Source of the DNA: an uncultured Paraglaciecola sp.
GTDB lineage: Bacteria; Pseudomonadota; Gammaproteobacteria; Enterobacterales; Alteromonadaceae
Length of the DNA stretch: 64,000 bases
Assembly (NCBI GenBank): GCA_947498355.1
Contig: CANMKA010000002.1
Location: 1-64,000, forward strand
Direction: 5' to 3'
Shown here in pieces: positions 53,059-63,271 of the stretch. The notes under the pieces are model-generated. The model did not search any database. It was not told where the DNA came from and worked only from the letters and a program-made list of their open reading frames with translations. Positions within the stretch are counted from its first letter, which is position 1; every line of letters starts with the position of its first letter. The translations under genes and the position numbers were made by a program.

Positions 53059-53321
53059 CATTATCAAGGTGCCACGCCTATCTAAGCTTATCTAGGATTC
53101 AGAAGAACTATTCTAAACTAGTTATTCTGGCTTAGTTGGCCACTCGGCGGCTCTTTGATTAAAGAGGTTCTGCTTAAATAAAATGCCACAGTAGTCTGTG
53201 CTTTTCGCGGTTAAGACCACTGAAAGTAACCTGCGAAGGGGCAAAGTCATTGCTTAGGTAAAAAACGACATTGCCCAGTTAGATTTGATCTAAGCGGATG
53301 TTGTTATTTCTCTGAAAAAAA

Positions 53322-54218
53322 CTAATCTCGCCAACGCTTGGTTAAATCCTGATAGCTATCAATTCTTCTGTCTCTGAAAAACGGCCAAATGCGCTTAACA
53401 TTTTCGGTACGTTGCAGGTCAATCTCAACCATTAGGTTTTCTGGCTTATCTTTTGTCGCCTGAGCTAATATCTCCCCTTGAGGGCCTGCAATAAAACTCT
53501 GTCCCCAAAACTCAATACCTGGTTCATTTGCTACGGGAGAAGCTTCAAACCCTGTTCGATTGGCTACGATAACCGGTAAAGAGTTAGCCACCGCATGACC
53601 TCTTTGCACTAGCTGCCATGCATCGTGTTGGCGTATTTGTTCTGCTTGGCTGTCGGTTTTATCCCAACCAATTGCTGTAGGGTAAATGAGTATCTCGGCC
53701 CCGGCCATGGCCATTAGGCGAGCAGCTTCTGGATACCATTGATCCCAACAGACTAATACGCCAAGTTTTCCTACACTGGTTTGAATTGGTGTGTAGCCCA
53801 AGTCGCCGGGTGTAAAATAGAATTTTTCATAAAATCCGGGATCGTCTGGGATGTGCATTTTTCTGTATATGCCCATCATTCCCTCATGTCGGTCAAACAC
53901 GACTGCGGTATTGTGATAAAGGCCTGTCGCTCTTTTTTCAAATAGCGAAGCAACAAGTACAATATCCAATTCTTTTGCAAGGGCAGCAAAGTAATCGGTG
54001 GCTGGTCCGGGTATTGGCTCGGCAAGATCGAATACTTGAGGATCTTCTTGCTGGCAAAAATACAGGGTGCTATGTAATTCTTGCAGCACGACTAGCTGGC
54101 AGCCTTGTTTTGCCAATACGGATATTTGGTCAGCACTAGCTTGCCAATTAGTTTGTTTGTTATTGCTAGTAATAGCTTGTTGTACAAGACCAACTTTAAT
54201 GGGATGGCTATTGGACAT
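53322..54218 (-). CDS. aguB: N-carbamoylputrescine amidase
   Basis: A 298-residue nitrilase-superfamily hydrolase that turns N-carbamoylputrescine into putrescine, CO2 and ammonia. The Glu-Lys-Cys triad regions are seen: LQELHSTLYFC (Glu), YRKMHIPDDPGFYEKFYF (Lys) and VLVCWDQWYPEAAR (Cys). The N terminus MSNSHPIKVGLVQQA sets the start at 54218; a longer frame from 54320 is rejected because it overlaps the upstream gene. It overlaps aguA by 11 bases, and the pair forms the agmatine route to putrescine. Confidence 0.93.
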   Translation of the reverse strand: MSNSHPIKVGLVQQAITSNNKQTNWQASADQISVLAKQGCQLVVLQELHSTLYFCQQEDPQVFDLAEPIPGPATDYFAALAKELDIVLVASLFEKRATGLYHNTAVVFDRHEGMMGIYRKMHIPDDPGFYEKFYFTPGDLGYTPIQTSVGKLGVLVCWDQWYPEAARLMAMAGAEILIYPTAIGWDKTDSQAEQIRQHDAWQLVQRGHAVANSLPVIVANRTGFEASPVANEPGIEFWGQSFIAGPQGEILAQATKDKPENLMVEIDLQRTENVKRIWPFFRDRRIDSYQDLTKRWRD

Positions 54219-55278
54219 AAACACTGACTCCTTTATGCATCTGGTTAATGACACTTTGTTTAAACGTGCCTGTTGGTACTTGCATGCTAATACAATGCAG
54301 ACTGCCGAATTGTTTAACAAGAGGCGAGCAGTCTATTGGGATGACTTTATGCTCGGGATAGGCGCTGCCTACAATGTCTATCGCTAGGTTATCTTCGGGC
54401 TGGCGGTATATAGGTAATAATAGGGTTTTGTTAGCGATCAAGTAGTTTGCGTATGACGCTGGCAGGCGCTCACCGTTTTCGTTAATTATCTGGGGTAAGG
54501 GAAGCTCAAAAATTGAGTGTCGAGGTAAAACGTGTTTACATTCATCAACTAAGGCTGTGAGCCCAGCATAGTGACTATCAGTAGGGCGATTGAAACAAGA
54601 CTGTATCACCAAGCCCTGCTGCGGAGTATATCTGACTAACGTATCAATATGGCCGTCTGTGTCGTCACCAGACAAATGCCCATGATTAAGAATGATAAGT
54701 TGACTCGCACCCATTTGGTTTGCAAAGTTCCTAGCGTATTGGCTCGCCGTGATATTGCCGTTACGTTTAGGGTTAAACAAACAAGATGCCGTTGACAAGA
54801 TGACACCTTGTTCGTCTATTTCAATTGCTCCACCCTCTGCAATGAGGGGATAGCTAATTAGGGTATTTTTGCATAGGGAAGCCAAGAAACCTTGGTTAAC
54901 GCGATTGTCTTTTTGCGCATCAAACTTGCCTCCCCAGCCGTTAAATTGATACTCAATTGGAACTAAATCATTGCCTTGCTTACAGGTTAAAAAGGCATAG
55001 TCTCTGACCCAAGTATCGTTATAGTCTGCCTCTACCAAAAGTACTTTCGCCTCTTTAGCTTCAAAGTGTTGTTGGCATTGCTCTATTTGTGTGGGCCTCG
55101 CGAGCAATACTACAGGGATCTGGTGGCGATTGAGTTGCTCAATAATAGTAATGTAAACTTGCTGGACCTCTGCTAGCCAAGGTGCCCAATCAGTGTATTC
55201 GTCTGGCCAAGCTAAAATAATGGCTTCGTGCTCGGTCCATTCTGGTAAGAGTTTGAGGTGTGGTATGTCTGTATTCAT
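54208..55278 (-). CDS. aguA: Agmatine deiminase
   Basis: A 356-residue guanidino-group hydrolase that turns agmatine into N-carbamoylputrescine and ammonia. Visible features: WPDEYTDWAPWLAEV near the N terminus, the substrate-binding YNDTWVRDYA, GHLSGDDTDGHIDTLVRY (catalytic His/Asp region), and the catalytic Cys in GSLHCISMQVP at the end. It lies upstream of aguB with overlapping ends; the pathway is complete. Confidence 0.95.
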   Translation of the reverse strand: MNTDIPHLKLLPEWTEHEAIILAWPDEYTDWAPWLAEVQQVYITIIEQLNRHQIPVVLLARPTQIEQCQQHFEAKEAKVLLVEADYNDTWVRDYAFLTCKQGNDLVPIEYQFNGWGGKFDAQKDNRVNQGFLASLCKNTLISYPLIAEGGAIEIDEQGVILSTASCLFNPKRNGNITASQYARNFANQMGASQLIILNHGHLSGDDTDGHIDTLVRYTPQQGLVIQSCFNRPTDSHYAGLTALVDECKHVLPRHSIFELPLPQIINENGERLPASYANYLIANKTLLLPIYRQPEDNLAIDIVGSAYPEHKVIPIDCSPLVKQFGSLHCISMQVPTGTFKQSVINQMHKGVSVYVQ

Positions 55279-55421
55279 GATGATAGTTAAAATAACTCGT
55301 TAGATAAATTCTACTCAAATTTCTTAGATGGCGCATCACTATCCTGCAATATCCCGCTTAAACAAAACAAATTGGAACTAAGCAAATTCGCGGGAGTAGT
55401 TTTACTGGATAAATTTGGATG

Positions 55422-55461
55422 CGCCACTCAATCATATTTTGTTGAATATGATTGAGTGGCG
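55422..55461. repeat. Perfect 17-bp hairpin in the aguA / DUF3718 intergenic region
   Basis: CGCCACTCAATCATATT (55422-55438) and AATATGATTGAGTGGCG (55445-55461) pair perfectly around a six-base loop. There is no T-run. A second nearby pair, TGGCGCATC (55328-55336) and GATGCGCCA (55419-55427), and CCCGC/GCGGG, could form alternative structures. The region (55279-55807) otherwise holds no gene. Confidence 0.7.
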
Positions 55462-55807
55462 TGAAATTAACTTCATATTGTTATCGCGACATATTTTCAG
55501 CATTAGAATGTAACTAGAGTTAAATAGATTGTTAATTGGTAGTAAATCAGTGATGTTTGCAAGGGAAATTAAGCTTAAATTTTCTTTATTTTAATACCGT
55601 TATTTTATATGCATATTCTTTTGGGGTATGATTATTTTAAATAAATTTAATTAAATCAATGATATAGCGTCTCTGTTAACTTTAAAAAGTGGTTTCACAA
55701 ATTTTTTACCGAAAGGGTACATTATGAGAACAGAAAGCCTCGGATTTATGGTTTTAAATAGACTCAGAAATCAACAATTTACTCATTTACATATTTTGGA
55801 GACACAC

Positions 55808-56113
55808 ATGAAAAAGTTAATCGCATTGTCAGTCGCTCTAGCAACATTTGGTGCAAACGCCGCTCTAGAATCAAACGTACAGTACAAAGGTGATACGCAG
55901 TTCTCTAGCTTCTGTGAAGCAGTTGTTTCTGACGACGTAAGCTTGCTTAAGAAGAGCCTACGTAGCAAAGTAGGTATCGTTGGTTTGTCTGAGCGTTCAG
56001 TTAAAAAACTGGTCGTTGCTGAAAACGGTGTTAAGTGTAACGGTACTTCACTAAAAGCTTTCTCTAAAGAAAGACAAGCTACAAAAGTTGCCGAATTCTT
56101 AAAAGGTAGATAA
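55808..56113 (+). CDS. Small secreted DUF3718 protein
   Basis: A 101-residue protein starting at 55808 after GGAG; a longer frame from 55724 lacks a site. Residues 1-18 (MKKLIALSVALATFGANA) are a signal peptide. The mature part has two cysteines (FCEAVVSDD, VKCNGTS) and the DUF3718 pattern of small periplasmic proteins in Alteromonadales. Function unknown. The gene has a long leader and its own terminator. Codon use (favoured codons such as GGT, AAC, CGT) suggests high expression. Confidence 0.85.
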   Translation: MKKLIALSVALATFGANAALESNVQYKGDTQFSSFCEAVVSDDVSLLKKSLRSKVGIVGLSERSVKKLVVAENGVKCNGTSLKAFSKERQATKVAEFLKGR

Positions 56114-56187
56114 CTTACAAGGCAAGTAATAAGCCTTAGGCACTAATCATAGTGAAGTAGCCATTAAGTTGGTTGCTTCAAGCTCAT

Positions 56188-56227
56188 AAAAGCGTGTTTC
56201 TGATATCAGGAACACGCTTTTTGTTTT
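56188..56227 (+). terminator. Intrinsic terminator after the DUF3718 gene
   Basis: AAAAGCGTGTT pairs with AACACGCTTTT around a 12-base loop, ending in a T-rich tract. Confidence 0.85.
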
Positions 56228-56355
56228 TTAACCCCAAATTAAGAAGATTGAATAGGTCACTCCTAGCTACTTTCTCGAGTTGATATTATTACTATCACAT
56301 CTGTTTACAGATTCAGGTAAACTTCAACGATATCGGATTACCTTGACATTGCCGT

Positions 56356-56478
56356 ATGCTAAACAAGCAAAAAAAGCCATCATGGTGGAGAACAAATTGT
56401 GCTAAGTGCAAGCGTGCTAGGGCTATGCTAATTTGGGCAGTGTTAATGTGTATTGTTTACCTCTACTTTTGGGCATAA
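56356..56478 (+). CDS. Small membrane protein of 40 residues with CxxC
   Basis: A short frame reads MLNKQKKPSWWRT, then N-C-A-K-C (CxxC), a basic stretch KRARA and a C-terminal membrane helix (about residues 23-39). It ends three bases before the start region of the DUF2982 gene, suggesting an operon. The positive-then-hydrophobic layout with a metal- or disulfide-type pair is protein-like. No clear Shine-Dalgarno sequence precedes it, and no family is recognised. Confidence 0.5.
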   Translation: MLNKQKKPSWWRTNCAKCKRARAMLIWAVLMCIVYLYFWA

Positions 56479-56481
56479 TTG

Positions 56482-57183
56482 ATGTCAGACATGATTCAAA
56501 TTCGTAGCATTGCAAAACGTAATATCGTATTTAGTGCACTCGTGGGTTTATTCTTGTTAGTGCTTGGGATTATCCTATTAATTGCCCTGCCAGCCACATC
56601 CTATTTGGTAGGAATTTTTACGGTGAGCTTTTCATTTGTCATGCTGCTTATTTCTTGGGCTAAATATAGAGAGCCTAGTTTTAGCTTTTTGTTGTCAAAG
56701 CAAGCTATTCAATATCAATGTCGTCACGGAAAATGGAAGATCGAGTGGGACAATGTCCAACGGGTTGACGTACCGAGCACTAACAGGGGAATGCTTAACC
56801 AAAAACTGGATATGGTAGGGATTAAATTAAAGGATTATAAGCCTTTCTTGTCTGAGGTATCTCCGCGTTTGATGACAAATATTTTAATGGAACAACGACC
56901 CTTGTTGTTTCATGGCCTCACCAACGAAGAATTAAAGTCTTGTAAAACCGGGCAATGTGGGGCAGGTGAGTTGCTTGAAGATGACAGTTACAAAGGCCCT
57001 GATGGCACCGCTTATAAAGGTATTCAAGCTATGTTTGCTAATCGAATGGTTAAACTAAGAGATCGTTTGGGTTTCGATATTTTTATCGCGTCGTCAGATT
57101 TAGACCGTTCTGAAGCCGAGTTTGTAGCTTTGTTAAAGCAGTGTCAGGAGCAAGTTATAAGCGAAGCAGTTCATTCGCGCTAA
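56482..57183 (+). CDS. DUF2982 membrane protein
   Basis: A 233-residue protein with two N-terminal membrane helices (about 14-35 and 40-58) and a cytoplasmic domain with the DUF2982 pattern (WKIEWDNVQRVDVPS, LMTNILMEQRPLLFH, GQCGAGELLEDDSYKGPDGTAYKGIQAMFANRM). The family occurs in Alteromonadales and Vibrionales and is uncharacterised. ATG 56482 is used. A 40-residue ORF directly precedes it. Confidence 0.85.
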   Translation: MSDMIQIRSIAKRNIVFSALVGLFLLVLGIILLIALPATSYLVGIFTVSFSFVMLLISWAKYREPSFSFLLSKQAIQYQCRHGKWKIEWDNVQRVDVPSTNRGMLNQKLDMVGIKLKDYKPFLSEVSPRLMTNILMEQRPLLFHGLTNEELKSCKTGQCGAGELLEDDSYKGPDGTAYKGIQAMFANRMVKLRDRLGFDIFIASSDLDRSEAEFVALLKQCQEQVISEAVHSR

Positions 57184-57235
57184 ATGATTTAGGTCGATTG
57201 TGTGTTTGAATGCACATTTCAACTTCTGAACTGAG

Positions 57236-60200
57236 CTAGCTTTGTCTCTGCTTGACTGTTCGTTCTACATTTAACGCTTCTGCGTAGAGTTTGGGCAGTA
57301 AATCCTCTGCGAGTAACTGATTGCTTTGTTTTAACGCGCTTTCAGTTTGTTCGCACAAACTGTGTAACGCCGGTACCCCAGTATAGCAACACGCTCCGTG
57401 CAACTGATGAACTACGCTTTGTATGCTGTCAAAGTCTTGTTGTTGATGGTGTGTTTTAATGTTTTGAATAAGCTCGGGCAATTGTTGGATAAATTGATAC
57501 AAAATGTCTTGAGCTGCATCGTGGTTGTGGTTGGCTTTTACCAAGGCTAAGTCCCAATCAAAACTGACTAAATCTGTGTTGGTAGGATCCGTGACTTGGC
57601 ACCAACGTTTTATGAGATCGATAAGGTCGGATAAGTTGATCGGTTTAGGTAAATAGTCATCCATACCAGACATGAGAAGTTTGTCTTGCTCTTCTTTAAA
57701 CGCATGGGCGGTGACGGCTATGATAGGTGTGCCTAAATTAAGTGGGGTTTGGCGGATCAGCTTGGTTGCCTCTAAGCCATCCATTCCTGGCATTTGTACA
57801 TCCATTAAAATTAAATCAAACCCTTGCTGCTGACAATGATGGACGGCATCTTTACCGCTATAAGCGGTCGTAAGGTCTAAATTAGATGACTTTAACCAAG
57901 TAGTTAGGAGCCGCAGATTCATCTCCATATCGTCAACGGCAAGCACCTTGGCTACAGGTAACTCTTCGAGACGTTTTTGTATTTTATTCACGGGGCTAGC
58001 GGTAGGCATACTTGATAAACTATTTAGCTTACCTAACGTTAGGGGGAGTCTTAGCCTGTTGTCAAAGTACTGAGAGAGCCCCTCTCGTCCAGACAATGCT
58101 TCTTTCCCAGAGTAAAATAATACGGTTTTAGTGCTTTTCAAGTGCCTGAGAGTTTCAATGATATTTGGAAGGCAGCTCACTTTGTTTGCAGGTACGCACA
58201 CAAAAATATAGTCTTGAGGTGTGCTAAGAGTGCGTAAAAAGGTTAAGGACTCTACGCCAGTTACGTTTGCTCCCAAGGCTTTAAGCAATCGAACCCCGCA
58301 CTGCCTTGACATAGGTAAGGGGTCAAACAACACGACGTTTTTATCTTGCCATTTTTTATCAATATTAATAGATGGTGTTGTGTTAAGCAGGTTGGTTCGT
58401 ATGCTAACTGTGAACGTACTGCCGACTTTAGGTGTACTTTTTAAGGTGAGTTCACCATGCATCATTTTGACTAGCTCTTGGCAAATCACTAGGCCTAAGC
58501 CTGTACCTTGATAGGAGCGACTCAGGGCGTCATCAACTTGTGAAAAAGCCGCAAATAGCTTTCTTTGATCTTCGCGACTAATACCAATTCCAGAATCTTC
58601 AATAATCAGAATAAGCTCAAAAATCCCATGGTCTTTGACATTGCCTTCGACGGTCAGAGAAATGTAACCTGAGTCAGTAAATTTTAATGCGTTTCCAATT
58701 AAATTATTGAGTACCTGTTTTATTCTAAAGCTGTCGCCAATTAGTTTTTCTGGCAAGGTATTCAGATTAAAAATAAACTCCAGGTTTTGCAACTGAGCTG
58801 ACTTAGCCATAATGCTGACTACGTCTTCTAACACTTGATTAGGTGAAAAAGGGTGATTATTTATTTTTAATTTACCCGCTTCAATTTTAGAGAAATCCAG
58901 CACGTCGTTGACAATATTTAATAGGTTATCGGCAGCCGCGTTAATAATTCCTACTTGTTCTTGTTTCTCAAGTGGTAGCTCTGCAGAGCGAAGCTCTTGG
59001 CTAAAGCCAAGAATGGCGTTTAAAGGGGTACGAATTTCATGGCTCATGTTGGCTAAAAATTGAGATTTAACATGACTCGCTGCGACAGCCTCTTTACGAG
59101 CAATATCTAAGCGAACATTTTGCTCTTCGATCAGCTCAATATTATTGGTTAAGTCGTGAGTGGCTTGCTCGACTTCTTGCTGTAAACGATGTTGATTTTT
59201 ATCTACCAGCGCCACTGAGAATAAACAGGCTTGAATAAATAATCCGGCCTGAACACAATAAGAGGTAAACAAGTTTGCGTGAACAAAACCAACTAAATGG
59301 AAAAAACCAATTAAACCTAAACCAGTCAAAATACACCAAGCAATGATAAAAAATCTAGCGGGATAAAAGCGATTAGCATAGCTTTCGAAACCCGCATAGG
59401 TATAGGTAATCATGGCCATCAAGCAGGTGATACTCACAATTAAATTTTGCCACTTTTGTGGGATTACGTTCATTACGCCGAGTACAGCAAGTAGGCAAAA
59501 TAACCCGATAAATAATTGGATAGCCTTTAAGTTTTTGGGCGCCGTGTGTTTAGCGTTTAGTAGGGTGCAGGCAAATATGCCTGAGCTTAGGCCAATACCA
59601 ATAAAGATTAAGTCAACGTGTTGACCAATCCATATAGCAATATTTGGGGAGGCGAGGAGATTAAGGTGTCCTCCCCAAACGAATTGCCATATCAAGACAG
59701 AACATATATAGCCCATATAGGCCAATAGACTTTTGTCTTTAAATCCTGAGTACAACAATAAGTTATATGCGCCTAGCATGATTAGGCCGCCGTAAAACAA
59801 CCCCCACAGTAGGTTGTCGTAGAAATTGATGGAATCGTGAGAGTCAGCGGTCTGAATATCTATAGGAGCGAGTAAGCTGGATTGGCTGTTCTCAATACGT
59901 ATAAATAAATCGACAGATTGCGCATATGGCAGGGTAACTTTGAGTGTCGGCAGGCGGTACTGGGAAGGCGTGCCCATCTTGCCTTGGTTACTTTGAGCCA
60001 GTATTCGATCGCCAGACAAAACATAAAAGTCTACTTTCTCAAGTTGACTAAATGCTACATCAATTACCCAGTCATTTTTGTCTGTGACGTTCAGCATACT
60101 GGCATGCAACCATACGCCTTTGTTGGTAAACCCATAGTTTGGATTACCCGCAGCTTGCCACGTAAAAGCGTCTTTTCTGTTAACGACCTGAAACAGGCTG

Positions 60201-60349
60201 AGAGGTTCGCGCGTCTCTCTAAATACCTTCAACTGGGGAGTTAGCCGAATTGGAGACTCAGTAGAAATAAGTTGAATATCACTTTGAGCATGCGCTACGG
60301 GAACAGACATGCTGATTAACAGTAACAGACTTAACCAGACGCATTTCAA
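57236..60349 (-). CDS. Hybrid sensor histidine kinase, 7TMR-DISM sensor and BarA-like Hpt
   Basis: A 1037-residue inner-membrane kinase. Order: signal peptide (1-21); extracytoplasmic 7TMR-DISMED2-type sugar-binding-like domain (about 28-175); seven membrane helices (about 180-385); HisKA with FLANMSHEIRTPLNAILG (catalytic His); HATPase with NLIGNALKFT, EDSGIGIS and GTGLGLVI; a degenerate receiver-like region (about 690-785) without the Asp; a true receiver with LILMDVQMPGMDGLEA; and a C-terminal Hpt with VHQLHGACCYTGVPAL. The Hpt strongly resembles that of BarA, so the phosphorelay may end on a UvrY/GacA-type regulator, not seen here. It is divergent from parC with a 411-base gap. Confidence 0.93.
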   Translation of the reverse strand: MKCVWLSLLLLISMSVPVAHAQSDIQLISTESPIRLTPQLKVFRETREPLSLFQVVNRKDAFTWQAAGNPNYGFTNKGVWLHASMLNVTDKNDWVIDVAFSQLEKVDFYVLSGDRILAQSNQGKMGTPSQYRLPTLKVTLPYAQSVDLFIRIENSQSSLLAPIDIQTADSHDSINFYDNLLWGLFYGGLIMLGAYNLLLYSGFKDKSLLAYMGYICSVLIWQFVWGGHLNLLASPNIAIWIGQHVDLIFIGIGLSSGIFACTLLNAKHTAPKNLKAIQLFIGLFCLLAVLGVMNVIPQKWQNLIVSITCLMAMITYTYAGFESYANRFYPARFFIIAWCILTGLGLIGFFHLVGFVHANLFTSYCVQAGLFIQACLFSVALVDKNQHRLQQEVEQATHDLTNNIELIEEQNVRLDIARKEAVAASHVKSQFLANMSHEIRTPLNAILGFSQELRSAELPLEKQEQVGIINAAADNLLNIVNDVLDFSKIEAGKLKINNHPFSPNQVLEDVVSIMAKSAQLQNLEFIFNLNTLPEKLIGDSFRIKQVLNNLIGNALKFTDSGYISLTVEGNVKDHGIFELILIIEDSGIGISREDQRKLFAAFSQVDDALSRSYQGTGLGLVICQELVKMMHGELTLKSTPKVGSTFTVSIRTNLLNTTPSINIDKKWQDKNVVLFDPLPMSRQCGVRLLKALGANVTGVESLTFLRTLSTPQDYIFVCVPANKVSCLPNIIETLRHLKSTKTVLFYSGKEALSGREGLSQYFDNRLRLPLTLGKLNSLSSMPTASPVNKIQKRLEELPVAKVLAVDDMEMNLRLLTTWLKSSNLDLTTAYSGKDAVHHCQQQGFDLILMDVQMPGMDGLEATKLIRQTPLNLGTPIIAVTAHAFKEEQDKLLMSGMDDYLPKPINLSDLIDLIKRWCQVTDPTNTDLVSFDWDLALVKANHNHDAAQDILYQFIQQLPELIQNIKTHHQQQDFDSIQSVVHQLHGACCYTGVPALHSLCEQTESALKQSNQLLAEDLLPKLYAEALNVERTVKQRQS

Positions 60350-60760
60350 AATGAGGGAGACCTTAAAATTGGGTAGTTGATATGAGTATTAAACCATTCG
60401 GAACTTATACAAGGCAATCTAATCCTGAATTGCCAATAGCATTAACCTCGCTAAATCTAACATAGAGGGAAGTGTTTTGACGTCGAGTTTAAATAGTTTG
60501 CAGCCCCTAAGCGTATAATTCATTAGCCTGTGACTATTTTATCTCATCTTACCTCGAGCTAGAGGGTTTATTGCTTTTGGCTTTAGTTTGAAGATTTAAC
60601 AAAATCTCGGAATAGGGTAACCTAGACAAACCTGATTTTCAGTCGTTGTAGCCGTTACATGCCCAAACAATGCAGTGACAAAGCAAAAGTATACACAACG
60701 CGACAACAGGCTCTATAGTATTTACCTCTTAACCAACTAGCGGCGGCACGTTAAACCAGT
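60350..60760. promoter_or_regulatory. Divergent promoter region between the hybrid kinase and parC
   Basis: No gene is visible. A TATAAT occurs near 60515 but without a good -35. I see no repeats or operators. Confidence 0.35.
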
Positions 60761-63055
60761 ATGAGTCAAGAAACCATAATTAATAAAGACGGCATCGAAC
60801 AATTGCCTATGAGTCGGTTCACTGAAGAATCTTATTTAAATTACTCGATGTACGTGATTATGGATAGAGCCCTGCCGCATATTGGTGATGGCCTTAAACC
60901 TGTTCAGCGTCGTATCGTTTACGCCATGTCTGAACTGGGTTTAAACAATGCCGCCAAGTATAAAAAGTCGGCAAGAACCGTAGGTGACGTATTAGGTAAG
61001 TTTCACCCTCATGGCGACAGTGCATGTTATGAAGCCATGGTTTTGATGGCACAACCCTTTTCCTACCGTTATCCGCTAGTTGACGGACAAGGGAACTGGG
61101 GAGCACCTGATGATCCCAAGTCTTTTGCTGCTATGCGTTACACTGAGTCTCGCCTCTCAAAATTTAGTGAAGTACTTTTGACTGAACTAGGTCAGGGGAC
61201 GGTGGACTGGCAGCCGAACTTTGATGGCACGTTAGACGAGCCTAAGGTTCTACCTGCTAGATTACCGCATATTTTATTAAACGGTATTACTGGTATTGCT
61301 GTAGGTATGGCTACAGATATCCCTCCACATAACGTGCGTGAAGTGGCCAATGCCTGCGCCCATTTACTGGATAACAGCAAGGCAGAGTTAACGGATTTAT
61401 TGGCCTTTGTAAAAGGCCCTGATTACCCTACTGATGCCGAAATAATTACACCTAAGTCAGATATCGCAAAAATTTACGAAACTGGCCGTGGTTCTATCAA
61501 AATGCGTGCTGTGTACTACGAAGAAAACGGCGATATTATTATTTCTGCGTTACCTCATCAGGCTTCCGGTGGCAAGATACTCGAGCAGATAGCCGCGCAA
61601 ATGCAGGCTAAAAAATTGCCTATGGTGAGTGATTTGCGTGATGAATCAGATCACGAAAACCCGACACGTTTACTTATTACGCCAAGGTCTAATCGAGTTG
61701 ACGTTGACCAGCTGATGCAGCACTTGTTTGCCACCACAGATTTAGAAAAGAGTTACCGAGTTAATATCAATATGATTGGCCTAGATGGTCGTCCTCAAGT
61801 TAAAGACTTGCGGATGATATTAACTGAATGGCTTACTTTCAGGAAAGACGTAGTAGTACGTCGTCTGAAATACCGTTTAGATAAAGTATTAGCAAGACTT
61901 CATATTCTCGAAGGCTTGATGATTGCGTTTTTGAACCTGGATGAAGTCATTAGAATTATTCGCTACGAAGATAAGCCCAAAGCGACCTTAATGAGTCAAT
62001 TTGGTATTACTGACTTGCAGGCTGATGCGATTCTCGACCTTAAACTTCGCCAACTGGCCAAGCTGGAAGAACTCAGAATCAAAGGCGAGCAAGACGAGTT
62101 AGCCAGTGAGCGTGATCAACTACAATTACTTTTAGGTTCAGATCGTCGTTTAAAAACCCTTCTTAAAAAGGAAATCCTCGCTGCGGCCGACACCTACGGT
62201 GATGAGAGGCGCTCACCGATTGTTGAGCGAGGTGACGCCAAAGCCTTGTCTGAGAAAGATTTAGTGCCATCTGAGGCGGTGACAGTTGTGTTATCAGAAA
62301 AAGGGTGGGCGCGTTGTGCTAAAGGCCATGATATTGATGCTAAAGCCTTGAGTTATAAAGCTGGAGATAGTTATCAATCGAGCCAAGTCGGGCGCAGTAA
62401 CCAACAGGTGGTCTTTTTGGACTCGTCTGGGCGTACATTTTCTTGTGATGCCCACACTCTGCCATCCGCCAGAAGTCAGGGTGAGCCACTGACAGGGCGA
62501 TTTAACCCAGTCTCAGGCGCTATCTTTGAGCACGTTGTGATGGGAGCAGACCAGCAAAAATATTTAATGGCTTCTGATGCAGGATACGGCTTTGTCGGAA
62601 CGTTTGCCGACATGGTGAGTAAAAATAAAGCAGGCAAAGCCTACCTATCACTAGGTACTGCAGCAAAAGTGATTGAGCCCAAAGCAGTAAGTGATTTAGA
62701 AACAGATTGGTGCCTAGCTATTTCAAATGAAGGCCGGATGTTAATGTTTCCACTGCGAGACTTACCACGCTTAGGCAAAGGCAAAGGCAATAAATTGATT
62801 AACATACCTACGGCTAAGGCTCAGTCACGAGAAGAGTTTGTTAAAGTCTTAGTTGTGGTACCCCAGGGTGCAAATGTCAAAATTATTGCCGGTAAACGTG
62901 GTATGACCCTAACTCAGTCCGATCTCGAACATTACCAAGGCGAGAGGGGGAGACGAGGAAACAAGCTACCAAGAGGTTTACAGCGTGTCGACAGTGTTGA
63001 AATAGAAGCGGCTGCTCTTTCAGGCGAGGAAGAGAGTTTAACTACACCAAACTAA
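60761..63055 (+). CDS. parC: DNA topoisomerase IV subunit A
   Basis: A 764-residue type IIA topoisomerase subunit that decatenates daughter chromosomes with ParE. The catalytic Tyr127 lies in AAMRYTES. The quinolone-resistance region reads [13 protein letters not shown] with Ser87 and Glu91, equivalent to E. coli Ser80/Glu84, i.e. the sensitive type. The C-terminal beta-pinwheel domain follows. Length is typical. parE is not adjacent in this window. Confidence 0.97.
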   Translation: MSQETIINKDGIEQLPMSRFTEESYLNYSMYVIMDRALPHIGDGLKPVQRRIVYAMSELGLNNAAKYKKSARTVGDVLGKFHPHGDSACYEAMVLMAQPFSYRYPLVDGQGNWGAPDDPKSFAAMRYTESRLSKFSEVLLTELGQGTVDWQPNFDGTLDEPKVLPARLPHILLNGITGIAVGMATDIPPHNVREVANACAHLLDNSKAELTDLLAFVKGPDYPTDAEIITPKSDIAKIYETGRGSIKMRAVYYEENGDIIISALPHQASGGKILEQIAAQMQAKKLPMVSDLRDESDHENPTRLLITPRSNRVDVDQLMQHLFATTDLEKSYRVNINMIGLDGRPQVKDLRMILTEWLTFRKDVVVRRLKYRLDKVLARLHILEGLMIAFLNLDEVIRIIRYEDKPKATLMSQFGITDLQADAILDLKLRQLAKLEELRIKGEQDELASERDQLQLLLGSDRRLKTLLKKEILAAADTYGDERRSPIVERGDAKALSEKDLVPSEAVTVVLSEKGWARCAKGHDIDAKALSYKAGDSYQSSQVGRSNQQVVFLDSSGRTFSCDAHTLPSARSQGEPLTGRFNPVSGAIFEHVVMGADQQKYLMASDAGYGFVGTFADMVSKNKAGKAYLSLGTAAKVIEPKAVSDLETDWCLAISNEGRMLMFPLRDLPRLGKGKGNKLINIPTAKAQSREEFVKVLVVVPQGANVKIIAGKRGMTLTQSDLEHYQGERGRRGNKLPRGLQRVDSVEIEAAALSGEEESLTTPN

Positions 63056-63231
63056 GCTCGAGGTTAACGCGCATGGGAACTGACTTGGTGAGATTAACCC
63101 TCACCTCTAGATTTATTGAGCAAAGTCACTGTGGACTTTCTCAACTAGAGTAACCTTTGGTTAATTACTTTGGAGGGCTGGTATTAGCTAGCACAATTCT
63201 CGTACTGAGTTTCTGAGCGAAGTTTTTTATC

Positions 63232-63264
63232 ACCTTAGCCCTAGGTGTAATATAGGGCTAAGGT
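63232..63264. terminator. Hairpin between parC and ftsX
   Basis: ACCTTAGCCCTA and TAGGGCTAAGGT (12 bp, perfect) enclose a nine-base loop in the convergent gap. Neither side has a strong T-run, but the position suits a bidirectional terminator. Confidence 0.5.
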
Positions 63265-63271
63265 AACTTAG

